Assembly (NCBI RefSeq): GCF_002443255.2
Contig: NW_019211455.1
Location: 28,408,239 to 28,472,238, forward strand
Origin: Varroa destructor
Taxonomy: Eukaryota > Arthropoda > Arachnida > Mesostigmata > Varroidae
Reading direction: 5' to 3'
Length of the DNA: 64,000 nucleotides
Numbering within the stretch: position 1 is the stretch's first letter; the number at the start of each line of letters is the position of its first letter. Under the pieces are notes generated by a model. It saw only the letters and a list, made by a program, of their open reading frames with translations, was not told the origin of the DNA and did not search any database. The position numbers and the translations under genes were made by a program. This document shows, piece by piece, positions 25,020 to 38,550 of this stretch.

Positions 25020-27445
25020 GTTCTTTTTGCAGAAAAATTGCCTGATGTCTTTTAATTAGCTAATTTAGTAATGCTACTTTTTCAGATTGCGCTAGCCTTA
25101 AATGCAAAAGTTTCTTGCGCACGAGAAGTTGCTTCTCCAAAATCAGTATGCGAGATAGTAATCTTTTCTAACACTCTTTTAGTTAGTCTAACACCTTCAA
25201 GTTAGATCTTGCACCGGTTGCGGCTTCATTTTGGGCAGAGCAAGACTGGTCTTCCGACTACTTCTACACTATTTCTACCGTATTTCCACTACTAACCCGG
25301 TATTTTTGTCATTGCTTGCCCAAAAACCCTTTACTGTAACATCAAATATCTATAGCTACACTATATATATATATGACTGAAAAATAAGTAATGAGACAAG
25401 TATATGTCGTAATTTATTACCAGCGTTTTATTATTAATATGTACATTTGGAGAATTGTTATAGGCGGTTCAATGGGTTGTTGTTGGTTTTCTCGTTGGCT
25501 GCTTGCTTCATTTGTGTGTATCCCCGTTCGCCATCCTCTTCTTTTTGGATTCAATCATTGCGCTGACATCGTCATAAGGGACATTGTAATCGTCCTAGAC
25601 TCCGTGCTCTCTTCTTGCATTATAATCATTATATCTCGTAATTTTTTGCCTGCCCTGGGTTAGCTGGAAGCCACGAAATTGGCCTCACATATGCATGCTA
25701 CTGTGTATGTTTATAATATTATTATCAATATCTGTAATAATAGCATTGATATCGCATTAGATCGCGTATCCTTATCCTCCTTATCCATCATCCTTCGTTA
25801 TATTTAATAGCATTAATCTCCCCCTGCGGGTAGTTTCGATACCATCAATTTTTTCCCTATATTAGTCGTGATTTCCTGTTATTTGACTTTATCCGTTCAT
25901 GAGTTATAATAAGTATACTACAGAAATTAATAGCAATTACTGTCGTTAGTTCAATAATGATACCGAAGACACAGCATTGATCTTATCCAGTATTGAATAG
26001 GATTCGCTTTTCACCACTAGTTTAAGCTTGCGCTCACTCGTGATTCTGTTCATATTTGGCCGACAGCCATGCTAATGCTTGTTTACGATATGGGCTGCAT
26101 GGCTTTTGATCAGGCCAAAAACTCGCGGTTGCCATTCCTTGAACGAATAGGTTCTCTTAGTTTATTGTAGCTGACTCTCGTATTTTGATTCCTGCTGCTA
26201 ACCATATTTGTAGCAACACCACAAGTAATACTGTGGTTTTTCGATTGCTCGCTGTTGGGTATCAAAGCTTTTTCTCCTATCGTCGTTTATGTTACAAACA
26301 CAAATGTGTTTTGTTTTTTGTTAAGACGCCGTCATGTTGTTGTTGATTATAAATTAATTGCTTTAAATCTTGCATCGTTGGCTATGCCGAGAACACATGT
26401 TCTGTTATTGTTCATACCGCTGCGACTGCTGTTGCCAAAGTACACTCTGTTCGTTTGTTTGACGAAATAGTGTCACATAAAAAAACTGGAATTTTTTTCA
26501 AAATCGATCCTATATTTTGTCAACGTGCTAGCCCTTTGTTTTGTTCTTTCCTCATCGTCGCCTTCAAGTTTCACGAGCACCGACAAAGTTCTATGGGAAA
26601 CAGTTATATAGAGCTCGTCTCAAATGTACTAGCAGCAACGACAGACATGATCGAGTGGCTTCAGAACAAAGATCGTGTACTTCACATAGCCAGCAACACT
26701 GTACACATGGATGCTGATCCTCGCGCCGCTTGTGCATTACGTTGTTCATCAGACCAGCCTCATTTAGCTCTCACGAATCTCTTATCCATCGTTTCTTTCT
26801 CTGCGTTGTCTTTCGTTTGATGACATTCAAACACACATACAATATTCGCCATTTGTTTGATTATAATTATCAATTAGCGTTACCATCATCTTGTTCTTGT
26901 TGTTAATTTGGTTGTGACAATAATATTACGTTGGTACTATCAATGGTCGACGTTTTTTATAATTGTTACTACAGTTATTAGATCAATACGTTCATGCTTT
27001 GAAATCATACGCAGACGCTATGCGCATGAAGCTGATGCTTATTGGTAGCTTGTATCGCCGTGTGTTGCTCTGAAAAGCTTTGTAGCATGGCAATTAAGGT
27101 GGGAACTAAATTCCTGCCTCATCGGCTGCACTGCCATCTGCTGGGCTTCCTTTCTGCCGAATCTATTGCAATGAGGTGAAAAGTTCTCGAGCAGACCTCG
27201 TGAGCTTTCTCGGGCATCGTAATAGCGATCATGTTCAGCGTAAAAGAAAGGGTCGGTGTCGATCATTTGGTGAACAAGCTGGTGGGTTGCGAAACGGAAT
27301 ATGGAAGAAATTCATGCATCAGAGGCAGGTCGGTGTAAGGAACTATTGCAAAATTACACGACTAAACAATTATACATTACAGGTGGGAGGCTCAATCAAA
27401 ATAGGGTCATCATCATCTTCACTGCTGTCTTATCAGTACAGTCGT

Positions 27446-27447
<2 letters not shown>

Positions 27448-27487
<40 letters not shown>
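27448..27487. repeat. (TA)n microsatellite, about 40 bp
   Basis: This is an uninterrupted TA array of about 20 units and is the longest in the window. Confidence 0.95.
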
Positions 27488-27489
<2 letters not shown>

Positions 27490-28300
27490 CTGCCACTACT
27501 GCTGTATACTGTCTCTTTCTTTTTATTATTAATCTTTATCATCATTACTTATATTATTTGTGACTGTAAATAATAATAATAATGGTAGTATTACATGTTA
27601 TTATGTTATTATTAGTGTCGGCATTATCATTATTATTATGATCGGACCTGTTTCATTATGATGTCGTCATTTCCTGTATGTATTGTTTGTTTCCTTTCTT
27701 ACTTACTCGTTATTATGTTACTCCTATTATCAATCGTTATCGTTTTTCAATAAAAAGTTTTCATTGCTATCATTGCTTATATTATTAGTATTGATAGGCA
27801 TTTGACCATTCGTTTTTAAGCATCCTTCACATTAACCTCTTCTCCTATCTTTATCATAAAAAAAAAAAGTTGCGCTCAATATTAGTTTTTAAATGAAGAA
27901 CAGTGATTTCAATTGTCGGTTAGATGAATTATAATAATAGGTTTCATGTCTCACTTGCCTGTAGCATGCATCTTAATACTGACTGATACATACTAATACA
28001 TGTATCTATACGTGTTTTGAATACTTGTTTGTTTGGCTGCGCTTGTAATTTTTTCTAGTATAGTGAGACTATCAAAACCTTTTTATTAAAATATTAGAAA
28101 CTTTCTGATTCTCCTCTCTCGCCCAAAATCATTTTTGCCTCTTGTCTTTTATGCCATGCTTTCTTAATGCACACACATAAATACTTTTTTGTTTACACTG
28201 CTATTGTTTTTATGATGTTACTGTTGTATGAATGCAAAAATAAATTATTTAAATTATGTTGTTGGTTTAATATTGTAATAACTCTCGTAGGGATCATATT

Positions 28301-28304
28301 TTCT

Positions 28305-28348
<44 letters not shown>
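28301..28348. repeat. (CT)n microsatellite, about 48 bp
   Basis: The array begins as imperfect CTCCCT units and becomes a clean CT run. It lies in the DCPS-ena intergenic region. Confidence 0.95.
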
Positions 28349-28351
<3 letters not shown>

Positions 28352-28601
28352 ATCCATTACTGTATTCACCTATTCAGTAATATAATACCACTGGCATGAA
28401 GTGTATTTAAGTCATTACATTCCCTTCCACGTGAGCAGCGCGCACCCCCTTCAGCAGTTAGGCTTCAGCAGCAATGGCTCGGAAATGATTCTCGAGCCGT
28501 TTATAATGCTATATTCGTGGTTATTAGAGAGCTCTTAAAAAATTAATCGAAGTAATATTAAATGTAATCGTACTGTAATATATTAATTATTTTAGGTTTT
28601 G

Positions 28602-28626
28602 TATTATTATTATTATTATTATTATT
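28602..28626. repeat. (ATT)n microsatellite
   Basis: About eight ATT units occur in a row. Confidence 0.9.
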
Positions 28627-30889
28627 CTGTTTTTCTGCTCGTTTTATATCATACCTCGATAGCAGTAGTAGTAAAACCCTTTATTCTTAGCAATAGTACA
28701 TATATATTTTTCTATATACTCATATCAATTTCTATACTGATCATTATCGTCATCACCATCATCATTGTGATTGGCATAGCGGAGCAAAGGCTTTGGTGTT
28801 TCGGTTTAAGCAGACGCTTTGCCTTTTCTCTGTTCTAATGTCCGGTTCTGCATTGTCTATATGTGCAGGCCAATAATTTTAATTTTTTTGTTTTTGTTGT
28901 AAAAGAGAATTAGAGAATACAACATCGCAGCTTTCGCCGTACTTCGCTGTCTTGTTTTTAACGGAGAACTTTTCGAGAACATATTCGATATATCTGAACT
29001 CGGTGGGCATAGTGTCAAACCACTACACGCGGCGGTTGCGTGCTTGTGACCTCAATTTGGTAAGTCGTCGACATGCTTATTGGTAAAACGTGGCAGGGCT
29101 AGAAAATAGCTGTTCTTATTGATTTTCATGACACTCGCTCCAACTTGTCAGTCTTTTGGTGCTGGGGCAATGAAACTTTTAGCATCCAAGCAAGCCGTTT
29201 TATACTCAGATGTGCGATACCAACGACGTCGCTCGTTTTCCTGCTACCTGTGAGTGCTATATAAGAAGCTAATAATAACATTCCCACAGATGGAAAAATG
29301 TCTGTTGAAGAGTTTTGCTGTGACTGAAGATCAGTTATGTCAAGCATATCAACATCGTATGTTCCCTGCCTCATGTCTATTTGTCCCTCCCGCGACATCG
29401 GTTATCTGCAACCCGAGAAGACACAGCGTCCGAATCACAGCAGTGACATCTCATATATATAAAGGAAATTGATAAAATGATGAACTGATTGATGAATTCA
29501 TTTACAAGATTATAGAACCTATCATTTATAAAAAGAAGAGACATAAATGTTTCTCTTTCGCATAAAACACAATACAGTTCTATATGAATACAAAAACAAA
29601 CCACAGCTGGGTTGAGTTCTTTGGGACCTTTGATCGAGCGCCCCCTTAATTTGTGAAATCGTAAGATTTCCAAATTCTGCCTTTTTGCAGCAGGGCTTTT
29701 GTGATAGCTCATCAACCGCGATGAGATCTTACTTCACAGGCACTGACCACCGCATGGACATTACAATGGATAATGCTTACTGTACTCGATGAGGGGCCCA
29801 GCAATTAATATTTCATACAGATATTGTCGCCTTATCTTACCTGTACGTATCTATCCATCGAAAACGACCTATGACTTAACTACCGTTTCCAACGTAACGG
29901 TGTCACTGCTGCGACTGAAGTTTACAATACAGTATAGTATATTATGGCATATAATGACATCATAGCTTGTTTAAGCCCTACGGTTTCACCTATCGGCCTC
30001 CGCTTTTATTATAGTGCGCTTGTAATATGCACAGTTCAATGTTGCAGCAGTACAATATATATTCCTCTACATTTTTGCTGATGCCCGCTGGCAAAACCAA
30101 TTCGAAATCAACTTAGTCCTTGCAAGCTTTGCTCTCACTTCACCACTTCGTTTACACACAGATTATCGAGCCTCTAAACCTACGAAATTTTCAGCTTGCC
30201 TTAAGAAATAACATGCTTTTCACCGATTGCTTAAAATGGGATTTGGAAATGATTTGTCCATTTTGTATAATCCATGAATTGACTGGCTAAGTAAGTTCTC
30301 TCATTTGCAAGTCATTCTTTTCAACTACGTTTACGACTTTTCACCTGGCATACATAATACCCCATATGGCCACAAATGAACACTGCTTCGCGCTTTGCCC
30401 CCCGATACCTACAGCACCCCTAACTCTTTTCCCCGTAGACGCATCATCGCTGTCCAATTTCTCCCCTGGTACGTTATTATCATTATCAGTACTATGATTC
30501 TTATCATCATCAATATCATTATTATACGGCACGGTCGTCACTGTGGCTTTGGTTACACTAGGAACACACGCACTCACGCATACCGTCGACTCTCGGTGTT
30601 GCGTACCGCATACGTGGAGTTGTGAATCAGTGGTGCCCGCTTAGTTCCATTCTCACCGTGGCCAGCACCAGACACACAGCGGTACGCAGTACGCATGTCA
30701 CGCATTATCAACTCTCTACCCTGCAACACCTCTACCGACTAGATTATCTCAGCCACCTGTGGTATTTGTCTTGGTTGCGTGTTTTCCAATATTTGGCCAA
30801 CATCATGTTGTCTTGTATTTTTAGCTGAAATCGTTCGTCCCGTGTTCGAACTGCGAAGCCACACCAAGCGAACATCTGCAACACGCTTC

Positions 30890-33380
30890 TTATCGCCGGT
30901 TCAGTTCCTGCCGAATCGCTGCAAACATGGCAATCACGGTGGCAGGAAGAACAGTCGGTTAATGTTGTACTCTAGATGGCACAACGTTGTTGATTCATTG
31001 CAAATGAAACACAGCATCGACGGACTTTATGTAACAATCACCAATTTGTCTCTGGGGTACCGAGCGATTAATAAATAAACTACATGTTGACTTTTCATAC
31101 CTGTGATGATTTCTTCCTTAACCTTGTTCATGTGCTTCTTCATTTCGCTGAGAATATCGTTTTTGAGTCTCTCCATTTGTTCATTATCCAGCACCGCGCC
31201 GCCGTTGGCGTCACCGTTCATTTTGATGCCGTCCATATCACCCATCGATCCCATTCGTTGCCTGCGATGCACACTGTTAGTAACGTCCGGTCCGATGATT
31301 GTCTGTCTGATAAAGGCAGCTATAACCAAATATGGTAATACATTCACGGATCGCAGCATACACTCGGCCGATTTCACGACTCGTCAATTCCTAGTTGATG
31401 GCCTACAAGTGTTTGGTCTTCGTCTTTTCGGCCACGAAGCTTTCATATGCGGCCACAATATTTCCAAAACTTTTTTTGGCCAACTATGCTTTTTCTGTAT
31501 CTTGCCCATGATAATTTATCACATAGTTCAGCGTAGCTGACTAATCGACTGTGTTAGCAATCAGCTCGATATGACATCTTACAGGAAGGCCTCTTAAAAC
31601 TGTGTATCTTTTTTACATCCCCATGAAGCTCTGCATAGGTTATAGATTTGTTGAAAACGTCTGTTGCGGCATTGTTCTCAGTGTAGTGTTTGCAGTGTAA
31701 GTAGAAGCGTTAAGATCACCCTTAGTCGATTCGTCGATGGCAGGTTTTAAACACCGAACAATCAGGCTGTATGCTCTCACTTCAAATTGTATTGTTAGGA
31801 TATAGGTCTGTAAGACTTACTTGCGTTGCGACTTCGGGCTAGTGTCTCCGGGTTGTTGATCATTGCGTTTTACGACGCCGTTTTGTCCAGGTGACCAGGT
31901 CTTGCAGTTGCTGTTACCCGTTGTACTGCCGTTACTCGCCCCATTTGAGTGATCTCCGTGGCCGTGACCGTTGTTATCTCTTTCCTTGCCATCTTGGAAA
32001 AGGGCGGTCGCAGCGGATTTCTTTTCCGCCTGGGCCCTCCTCTTCGCAAGCGTGCCCTGCATCTCATCCAGCATGCTCGCCATTGGATTTCCTGAGCTCG
32101 CTTTCCTCTGTGAAAGGAGCGACAATGGCAGTAGCGGTTATATTGGTAATACGATCACGAAAACATACAGTTCGATACTACCGAAGACATGATTAAATAT
32201 GGTGCCATATGGGGCCCTAACTGTTATTTATTACATATCACATACATCGTTTAAGTGAACTCGCATTTTCCAGTCGAGATCTATTTCTGTTAGACGGTCA
32301 CTAATCAATATAAAATACTCAGTATTAATTATACAGAACTAAGCTGTATTTATTGCTTTCATTTTACGAATGTTCAATACAAACAGATGACGCTTCTAAC
32401 AAGCATGTACAATAATAAGTGACCACAAGTAACTTCCATCATTGGTGTTATTACCTACCAAATGACTGCTATCGCCCGAGTTACTGCTACCACTCTCGAT
32501 AGGTGGTGTTTTTTTCAGTTTAACGCTGCTGAGGGCTGCGAGCAACGAGTTGCCACCCGACTCTCCGACCGAAGGTCCTCCGGGTGGCGGAGGTGGCGGA
32601 GGCGGCGGAGGTGCACCACTTCCAAGGCCGCCCATAGGCGGCGCAGGAGGCGCAGGAGGCGCAGGGGGTGCTCCCATATTTCCCGGCATTGGAGGCGGTG
32701 CAGGAGGTGCGGGAGGAGGTCCTGGAGGGGGTGCGGGAGCAGCGGGTGCTCCATAGGGGCTTCCGTTTGTTGATGGGTTACGCACATGATGGCCACCAAT
32801 TGGCATCGGCGGTGGTGGAGGTGGAGGCGCTCCGGCAGTGCCTCCATTGTTCATTATCGCAGGGGTCGCCGGCTGTTGCTGCGCGGGGTGCGGCACTTCG
32901 ACGGGCGTCTGGTAGATCGGCGTCGCGTTCGCCACTTGCTGTTGTTGCGTCTGCACTTGTTGCTGAACTACTGAGTTCGCGGATTGCGCCGCCTGGGGCG
33001 GCTGAAGCGGCAATGGAGGCGGCGGCGGCTGGATTGCCGCCCCAGGATTGGCGAGCTGCTCCAGAGCGTTAGTCATAGCATGAGCAAAATGCTCGGCGTC
33101 ATCCTTCGAGCTGAAATTGAGTCCGTAGATAGTCCTTTGGTCCCTCCATTGGTGAAAAGTCGGCGTGGCTTGGTTGTACTTGAAACCACGCAGGATGGCG
33201 CTGTTTATGACTACCTCGTGATCGTCCAGCTTTCGGCCAACGATGCGGAAGGTGCCATGCAGAGTGTGTTGATAAATGTGTACCTTGGACAGTCCCGAAG
33301 ACGATCCGGAGGGCACCCATTTTTTACTTTGCTCGTTATATAGGAGAACTGATGCTCGCGCCGAGGCGACGGACACCTCA
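30890..33380 (-). CDS. ena: Enabled (Ena/VASP) actin regulator, EVH1 to tetramerisation domain
   Basis: Exons on the minus strand: 33380-32459, 32107-31821, 31261-31101 and 30918-30890, phases consistent. Ena/VASP proteins bind FPPPP ligands at adhesions and leading edges, and elongate actin filaments as tetramers. The first exon carries the whole EVH1 domain. The ligand-pocket aromatics are in VLLYNEQSKKW and YNQATPTFHQWRD, and the domain ends near FAHAMTNALEQL. A Gln-rich linker and long Pro/Gly tracts that bind profilin follow. The EVH2 region has the G-actin-binding segment (SLLAALSSVKLKK), the F-actin-binding segment (MLDEMQGTLAKRRAQAEKK) and the C-terminal coiled coil (MERLKNDILSEMKKHMNK). 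The last exon is only 29 nt and completes IITAIRQELNRR, a standard family ending. The first exon begins in mid-codon, so the start lies upstream; the exon at 40251-40615 fits. Confidence 0.94.
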
Positions 33381-34619
33381 CTGGGAACCATACACAAACA
33401 CAAAAAAACAAACAAGCACACAAATTAGGAAAAATTGGTTAGTAAAGTGTGTGTTAGAGATGTTTGCAAATGCGACGTACTGTTGGTAACCATTATATAA
33501 TAACGTAAGTCCGCGCTGAGTATTTTCTAATGGAAACGTTGACAGCATAGCACAAAAGAACATTTACAAATTCCGCTGTAACCTTCGGCGTAATCAACGT
33601 CTTTGATAATACTGCGTTTTTTAAATGATTATTATATACAGAACGACCCATTACGTTAAAACTAACTACAATATGCCAAAAAATATCTTATTTCGGTCTC
33701 CTTTAGACCATAGTAACGAAGATTCGGTTCCCTTCTGCTGCTTTTTTCACTGATTCAACGTCTCAGTAAGTTTTAGCTTTATGATCCGGCGTTGTCGAAT
33801 CACCGCGTCTGCGTACTTTTCTACCTGGAGTCGCACACGTTTCTGGCCGAATTGGCCCCCAAGTTTTTGAGCAACGCCCTGTTTCGCAGAAATAACGCTA
33901 AGGCGGTGAGCACCTAGAAACTCACTGATTGTTTTTCCCTTTAAGCGACAAAATACCTGTTATATACAGATACAGGCGCACTACTACGTGTGCTTATAGA
34001 TGCCAAAAGTTGCTCTATACGTAAACCTTTAGAGCATTTCAGCAAATAGTTACGGTAGTGGTACTATTCATAATAATGGCAATAGTGATTGTTGTAACAG
34101 CAAAGGCAGTAACTAACGGATTGCCTCTTTCGACAATTTTTGCGTGACTAGAGCCCTAAATTCCCCTATATCGTCCCGAACATTGCAATTCCTGCGGCCG
34201 CTGCGAGCCGGGAAAGCCTTTTGTTGTCATGATGACGAGAACGACACTGTCAATAACGATGAGCGTTATTGCATCTATGATTAGCGCCAGTATAACGCTT
34301 GTTACGGACGATGTAAGCGATTTCTCGGTTGATGCAAACCTTAGTCATGATCCTTCTCGTTCTGTTCGTTATTCTATCGTAGCTGTACGCACCGCACTGC
34401 GCAAGTTGTCTTCTGTCTGTTCGTGTATTCTGGAGGGCGTCGACCCCCGGGTTGTAGTCATATCTATGTCGTGCCTTCTACACTAAGATAGACAGCAATG
34501 TATGTTGATGGGTGGTATGACAATCCAACCACTCTATTCGCGCGGTAAACCAACTGCTTCGCCAGTACGATTAAAAAAAGGAAAGCCCTGTGAAGACATA
34601 CTTTCACAGACACACATGT

Positions 34620-34651
34620 AAAAAAAAAAAAATATATATATATATATATAA
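34620..34651. repeat. A-tract plus (TA)n microsatellite
   Basis: Thirteen A residues are followed by about nine TA units. A homopolymer joined to TA could be a decayed retroposon tail, but no recognisable element body lies beside it. Confidence 0.85.
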
Positions 34652-35561
34652 TCCGACTTAGTTAACGTTGTTTTTTTTGGGTTAAATCACTATTAGTAAC
34701 TTCTTGCATCACTGACGGCTTCAAGATGCTTTCTCATTTTTCACAGGGTTTAAGCAAACTTTAAGAGTTAAAGCAGCCAAAGCGGCTATAGAGCGACCCG
34801 CGAACAATAGATATATAGAAGAAGTATAATCACGACAGCAATAACGATAGCTGTAATTTCTTTACGTCTCTTCTACTTCTGCTGTGGGAGGATGACAAAC
34901 GTCGCACAAACAGTAGTGTTTGGCTAGTCCTCTCGCTATAATCGATCTGGACGTACCCTTGTATATGTCTTACAGCTTGAAGAATACTTTCCTATGGATA
35001 TGTTGATGGGGCTGTCTGCAAGACATGGCAGAAGACCGAAATTACTAATACATTAACCTAGTTAAGTTAATCCATAACCCCGTAAATTATATAGTCAAGT
35101 GACCATATTACTTGTCCTCCCTCGGCTGCCCGTTACACGAGCTGTCAAATTCAAGATTATTAAGGATCACGACAGCCATAGCGGAAGCCTGTTATCACGC
35201 AGAGCTTGCCGTAAATACAGATAAGAGCGGTATGCACATAAGAAACTTGATACAAATTCCGTGAGTTGGCCAAAAAGAACACAATAAAAGGTGTGGCATC
35301 CTCCAGTATTAGCGTTTTATGCTTTCAGCATTCTCGTTCTATGCGCAGCGAAAACTGGGTGTTCTACGTACGTGTCTCCTGTAGCATGATTGTTATATAT
35401 TATCGATATACACGGCTGTTTTATCTAAGAAATATGCAATCGTTAAAATCAATCAATGTTTAGCGTTGGACAAGCTAAGGGTACCACATTACGTAAGACA
35501 AGGCGTTGCAGGCGGTAGAACGGTTCAGTTTCGTTCGTGTTCTACTACAGCTCTAATTGCC

Positions 35562-35582
35562 TATATATATATATATATATAT
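35562..35582. repeat. (TA)n microsatellite
   Basis: A clean TA array of about 21 bases lies inside the ena intron. Confidence 0.9.
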
Positions 35583-35699
35583 GCAACCGTATATGTCCTT
35601 GTTTCTAATACGTATCCAGGCAGGCACACAATAAAACAGCACATCTAAGAAACACAACTCTGGCCGTGTATTTGTATTTTAATAATCACAAACTCTATC

Positions 35700-36200
35700 A
35701 CATCTTACGTATCATACGTGGCCTGAGCTACAGCCGAACCAGACGCGGGCCGTGTCATTATGAGCCCGAAACCAAGGGAACGATGTGTACTAACGAAATA
35801 CGAATCCTGTGCTTTGTTCTGCGAACAGGATTCGCAATAGGACAAAACGAAGGCGGCGGCGATAGCGGAGGTGGTCGCCGCTCCCGCGAATACGATACGT
35901 CCCTTGTTTCCCAAGAAGCGCTCTCACACAGGGCCCTGGAATAGGAGGGTTCCCTTGGCGAGAGGGTCCTTCTTCGTCCTGCAGCCTGGCTGCCAACGCA
36001 GAGGAGCAAAGGTGTTTCCCCTCACCACCAAATTCCGCTCGGCGTTAGCCGTCGTTTCGTCTCTCTTCCCCATACCCAACGCCCTCTCCCACCCCACCCG
36101 CTGGGAGCTATACCGTGTCGTTGAAGGTTTTGCACGGTCCGACATCCTCCAAAACAAACCGACGGCGCCAACGATAGGACATACCAACGATTAATGCATC
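35700..36200. promoter_or_regulatory. GC-rich island in ena intron, possible promoter or leader exon
   Basis: The sequence is clearly more GC- and CpG-rich than its AT-rich surroundings. Five or more overlapping frames lack stops on both strands. No frame resembles a protein. A 10-bp inverted repeat (35801-35810 with 35825-35834) lies near its start. An internal promoter or untranslated exon for an ena isoform is possible but unproven. Confidence 0.25.
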
Positions 36201-37849
36201 CCTGGACCCAGACAATTTGCTCGCGGAAATATTGTTCACAAACAACACATCTGATCTTCGTATAGCTGCCTTCAGCTATTAAGTCCTCGATCAACTAACT
36301 ATAACGCCTTGCTTTCGTCAGCTAATAAATTCATTAGTTTTGTTTCTTTAACCCAACTCACTTGTCAAGATTGGCGCTGTCTCTCCTCTTCGAAGTCATC
36401 GCGATTTCGCGTGTTTCTCTCGCGTTTCTCGCAGAACAAATAGAACCTCAAAAACAAAAGTGTTGTGTAAGTGCTATCTACCGTAGTTGCAATACGAAGA
36501 TCACAGGAGACTGACGTTTACGTTGGCAATGACACAAATACTTTCAGGTGGTCTTCCCGATCCGTGTCATTGAGACAGAGTCCTCGAGGCACGGGAAACA
36601 AATGATAGATGAGCGGGAGCAGTGATGGGAGGAAACCATTGAAGAATTTTGTTTTTTCGATCAGTGTCCACTAATGGATGCACTAACGAATTCCTAGCTA
36701 CTGCGAGTTGTGAGCAAGGCGAACTTATTGTACGGTACGCTACGTTCGTTCTTCTTGTTCCAGCTAAATTTATCCTGCGTTTGTTTTTTCGTGATTCGGC
36801 TAGTCTGGTTTAGAGGCACCACGGTCTAGATAACGGAACAAGCGCTCTATAACACGAGACGAATGGGAAGACTTATTCTAATGGACTCAAATGGAATGGA
36901 AGCACAGATCGGCTTTGTGGGATAAGTCACAAATTAACAGCCAGTCACACATACTATTTACGTGAACACGACCATTAATTGGTAATATCATTGGTGGGGC
37001 CTAGGTTCTTATGCAGCCATCTTTGCTAATATTCGTTAACTGTTAACTGCAATGGCTAATGTGTCGGTAGATTTTTATCGTCGTGTCACTGTTTGAATGC
37101 ATAGGTGATTATGTAGGCCCTCTTTGCGTTTGTTCTTCTTTGTAAAGCGGCGTTGTTGTAACTGCCGTTGTTCTGAACGCTGATGACAGCGATATTTTCG
37201 GTATAAACGAAAGGAAGGATCGAAAAACCGCTTATTAACCGAGGCACAGCTGCGAATCGGCCAAAATCGCAATTCACAAAGATAACGTTACGTTATCTTA
37301 GCACCTCAAGCAGATATGATTAAGCCTCGGGCAAACGCGGATCATCACAGCATGGGTCAACCGGTTTGTCAGGGACGTAGCAGGACAGACATTTCCTATC
37401 CTCGCTTCTGCCTGGAAATAGAGGTAGCGTTATGTCGCTTTTATATCTATGTCTCGCGACTTCTACTCGCTGTAACTGGCAGCAACTCAGTTTAACGAAA
37501 ATGCCTAGCGTTGTTACTGATGTCAGATCCGGGACATGTTCGGCTTCATTCGTGATTAGTTTGTTTTTCCGTGCAAGGACCTTCTGCGGTAATCAGTTGC
37601 ACCACTCGTCAAGGCTCGATGCATCCCCAGTTAACGATGTTGGGTTCCGACAGCGCTGTTTCGGGCTTTAGCTGATTATTATTGTTGTTGTTACTGCTGC
37701 TTCTGCAGCGTCTTGACGTTGACTACGACGCATGGCGTATGGAACTTCATTTGGAGCACATCACAGAGTGAACAAACGACATGCGCACGACTTTAGAAAG
37801 GAAGTACTTCAGTAGGTAGAGGTGGTAATAATGTCGTTCGTGATGATGA

Positions 37850-38550
37850 TGGCGCAGCTACAGGGCACAGGCAGACCTAGGCAGGCCGCCCACACATAGC
37901 TGGGGGCCGCTCAGCTGACGCCACGCAGCAGGTAACAACGCTGTGGAGGCGCCCACCTACGTTGACTGGCACCTGGCGCCGCTCACGATGTCCAATGAGG
38001 CGACGCTGTTCTCGCTGCTGTCACTGCGGGAAGGGGGGGGGGGGTCAATACAGCGCCGCACCCTTTCCGCCTAAGATAGAGAGCCACGGGACAGCCTGAC
38101 TCAAGCTGCTCCGCCATATTAGTCAGGGCTCAGCGAAGGACTGCAGAGAGGACAAGGGAAGAGGTAGCGAGGGCCCCAAAGGCCCCATTTGAATAGGTGC
38201 GTAGAGAGCCACTCGGCACTACGTTCAAAGTACGAAGTAGCAGGCAGCTCTTCCATCCAGTTTTTTTTCTATAGCAGCCAACACAGCCTTAACGCTCCCA
38301 CCTAGGGCCCTGAAGGGCCCGGCTTGCTGGCCGAGGGAAAGGGTAGGGCCCGACTGAATCAGGCCTTATTGCAAAGGGCTGATCTTTATGCTGCTCCTGC
38401 TACCGTTGCCATTGCTGTTTACAGCAATCGCTTAGCAGGCTCCACGCCCTGTAAAAAGAAACTCAGTGGCGTCGTATCCCGTCTCTTGTACCCTACCATA
38501 GAGAGTCGATTCGTCTCAAGCCCGAAACCCAGCGGCAGAAGCGGCTAGCA
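37850..38550. promoter_or_regulatory. GC-rich island with G12 run, possible alternative promoter
   Basis: This stretch has high GC, many CpG and short GGCC/GGCGCC words, a 12-G homopolymer at 38033-38044, and repeated GGGCCC motifs around 38170 to 38350. It lies 1.7 to 2.8 kb downstream of the candidate first ena coding exon, so it might be a promoter for a shorter isoform starting close to the EVH1 exon. No coding sequence is seen. Confidence 0.25.

Larger units (their letters stand above)
25020..30889. other. Intergenic 5.9 kb, simple-repeat rich, no gene seen
   Basis: This region lies between the converging 3' ends of DCPS and ena. It is AT-rich with many ATT/TTA triplet stretches (for example 27560 to 27640 and 28600 to 28630), TA and CT arrays, and no frame resembling a known protein. 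The part below 30889 is likely ena 3' untranslated sequence. A minus-strand AATAAA at 30005 to 30010 could end it, about 880 bases past the stop codon. Confidence 0.5.

Noticed and set aside
32462..33343. Several plus-strand frames rich in Arg/Gly opposite ena
   Set aside because: They are antisense readings of the proline-codon-rich ena exon (GGN and CGN codons), not separate genes.
35758..36194. Multiple overlapping frames of 68 to 107 codons on both strands
   Set aside because: All frames are open at once because the island is GC-rich; none shows domain features, so a coding call is not supported.
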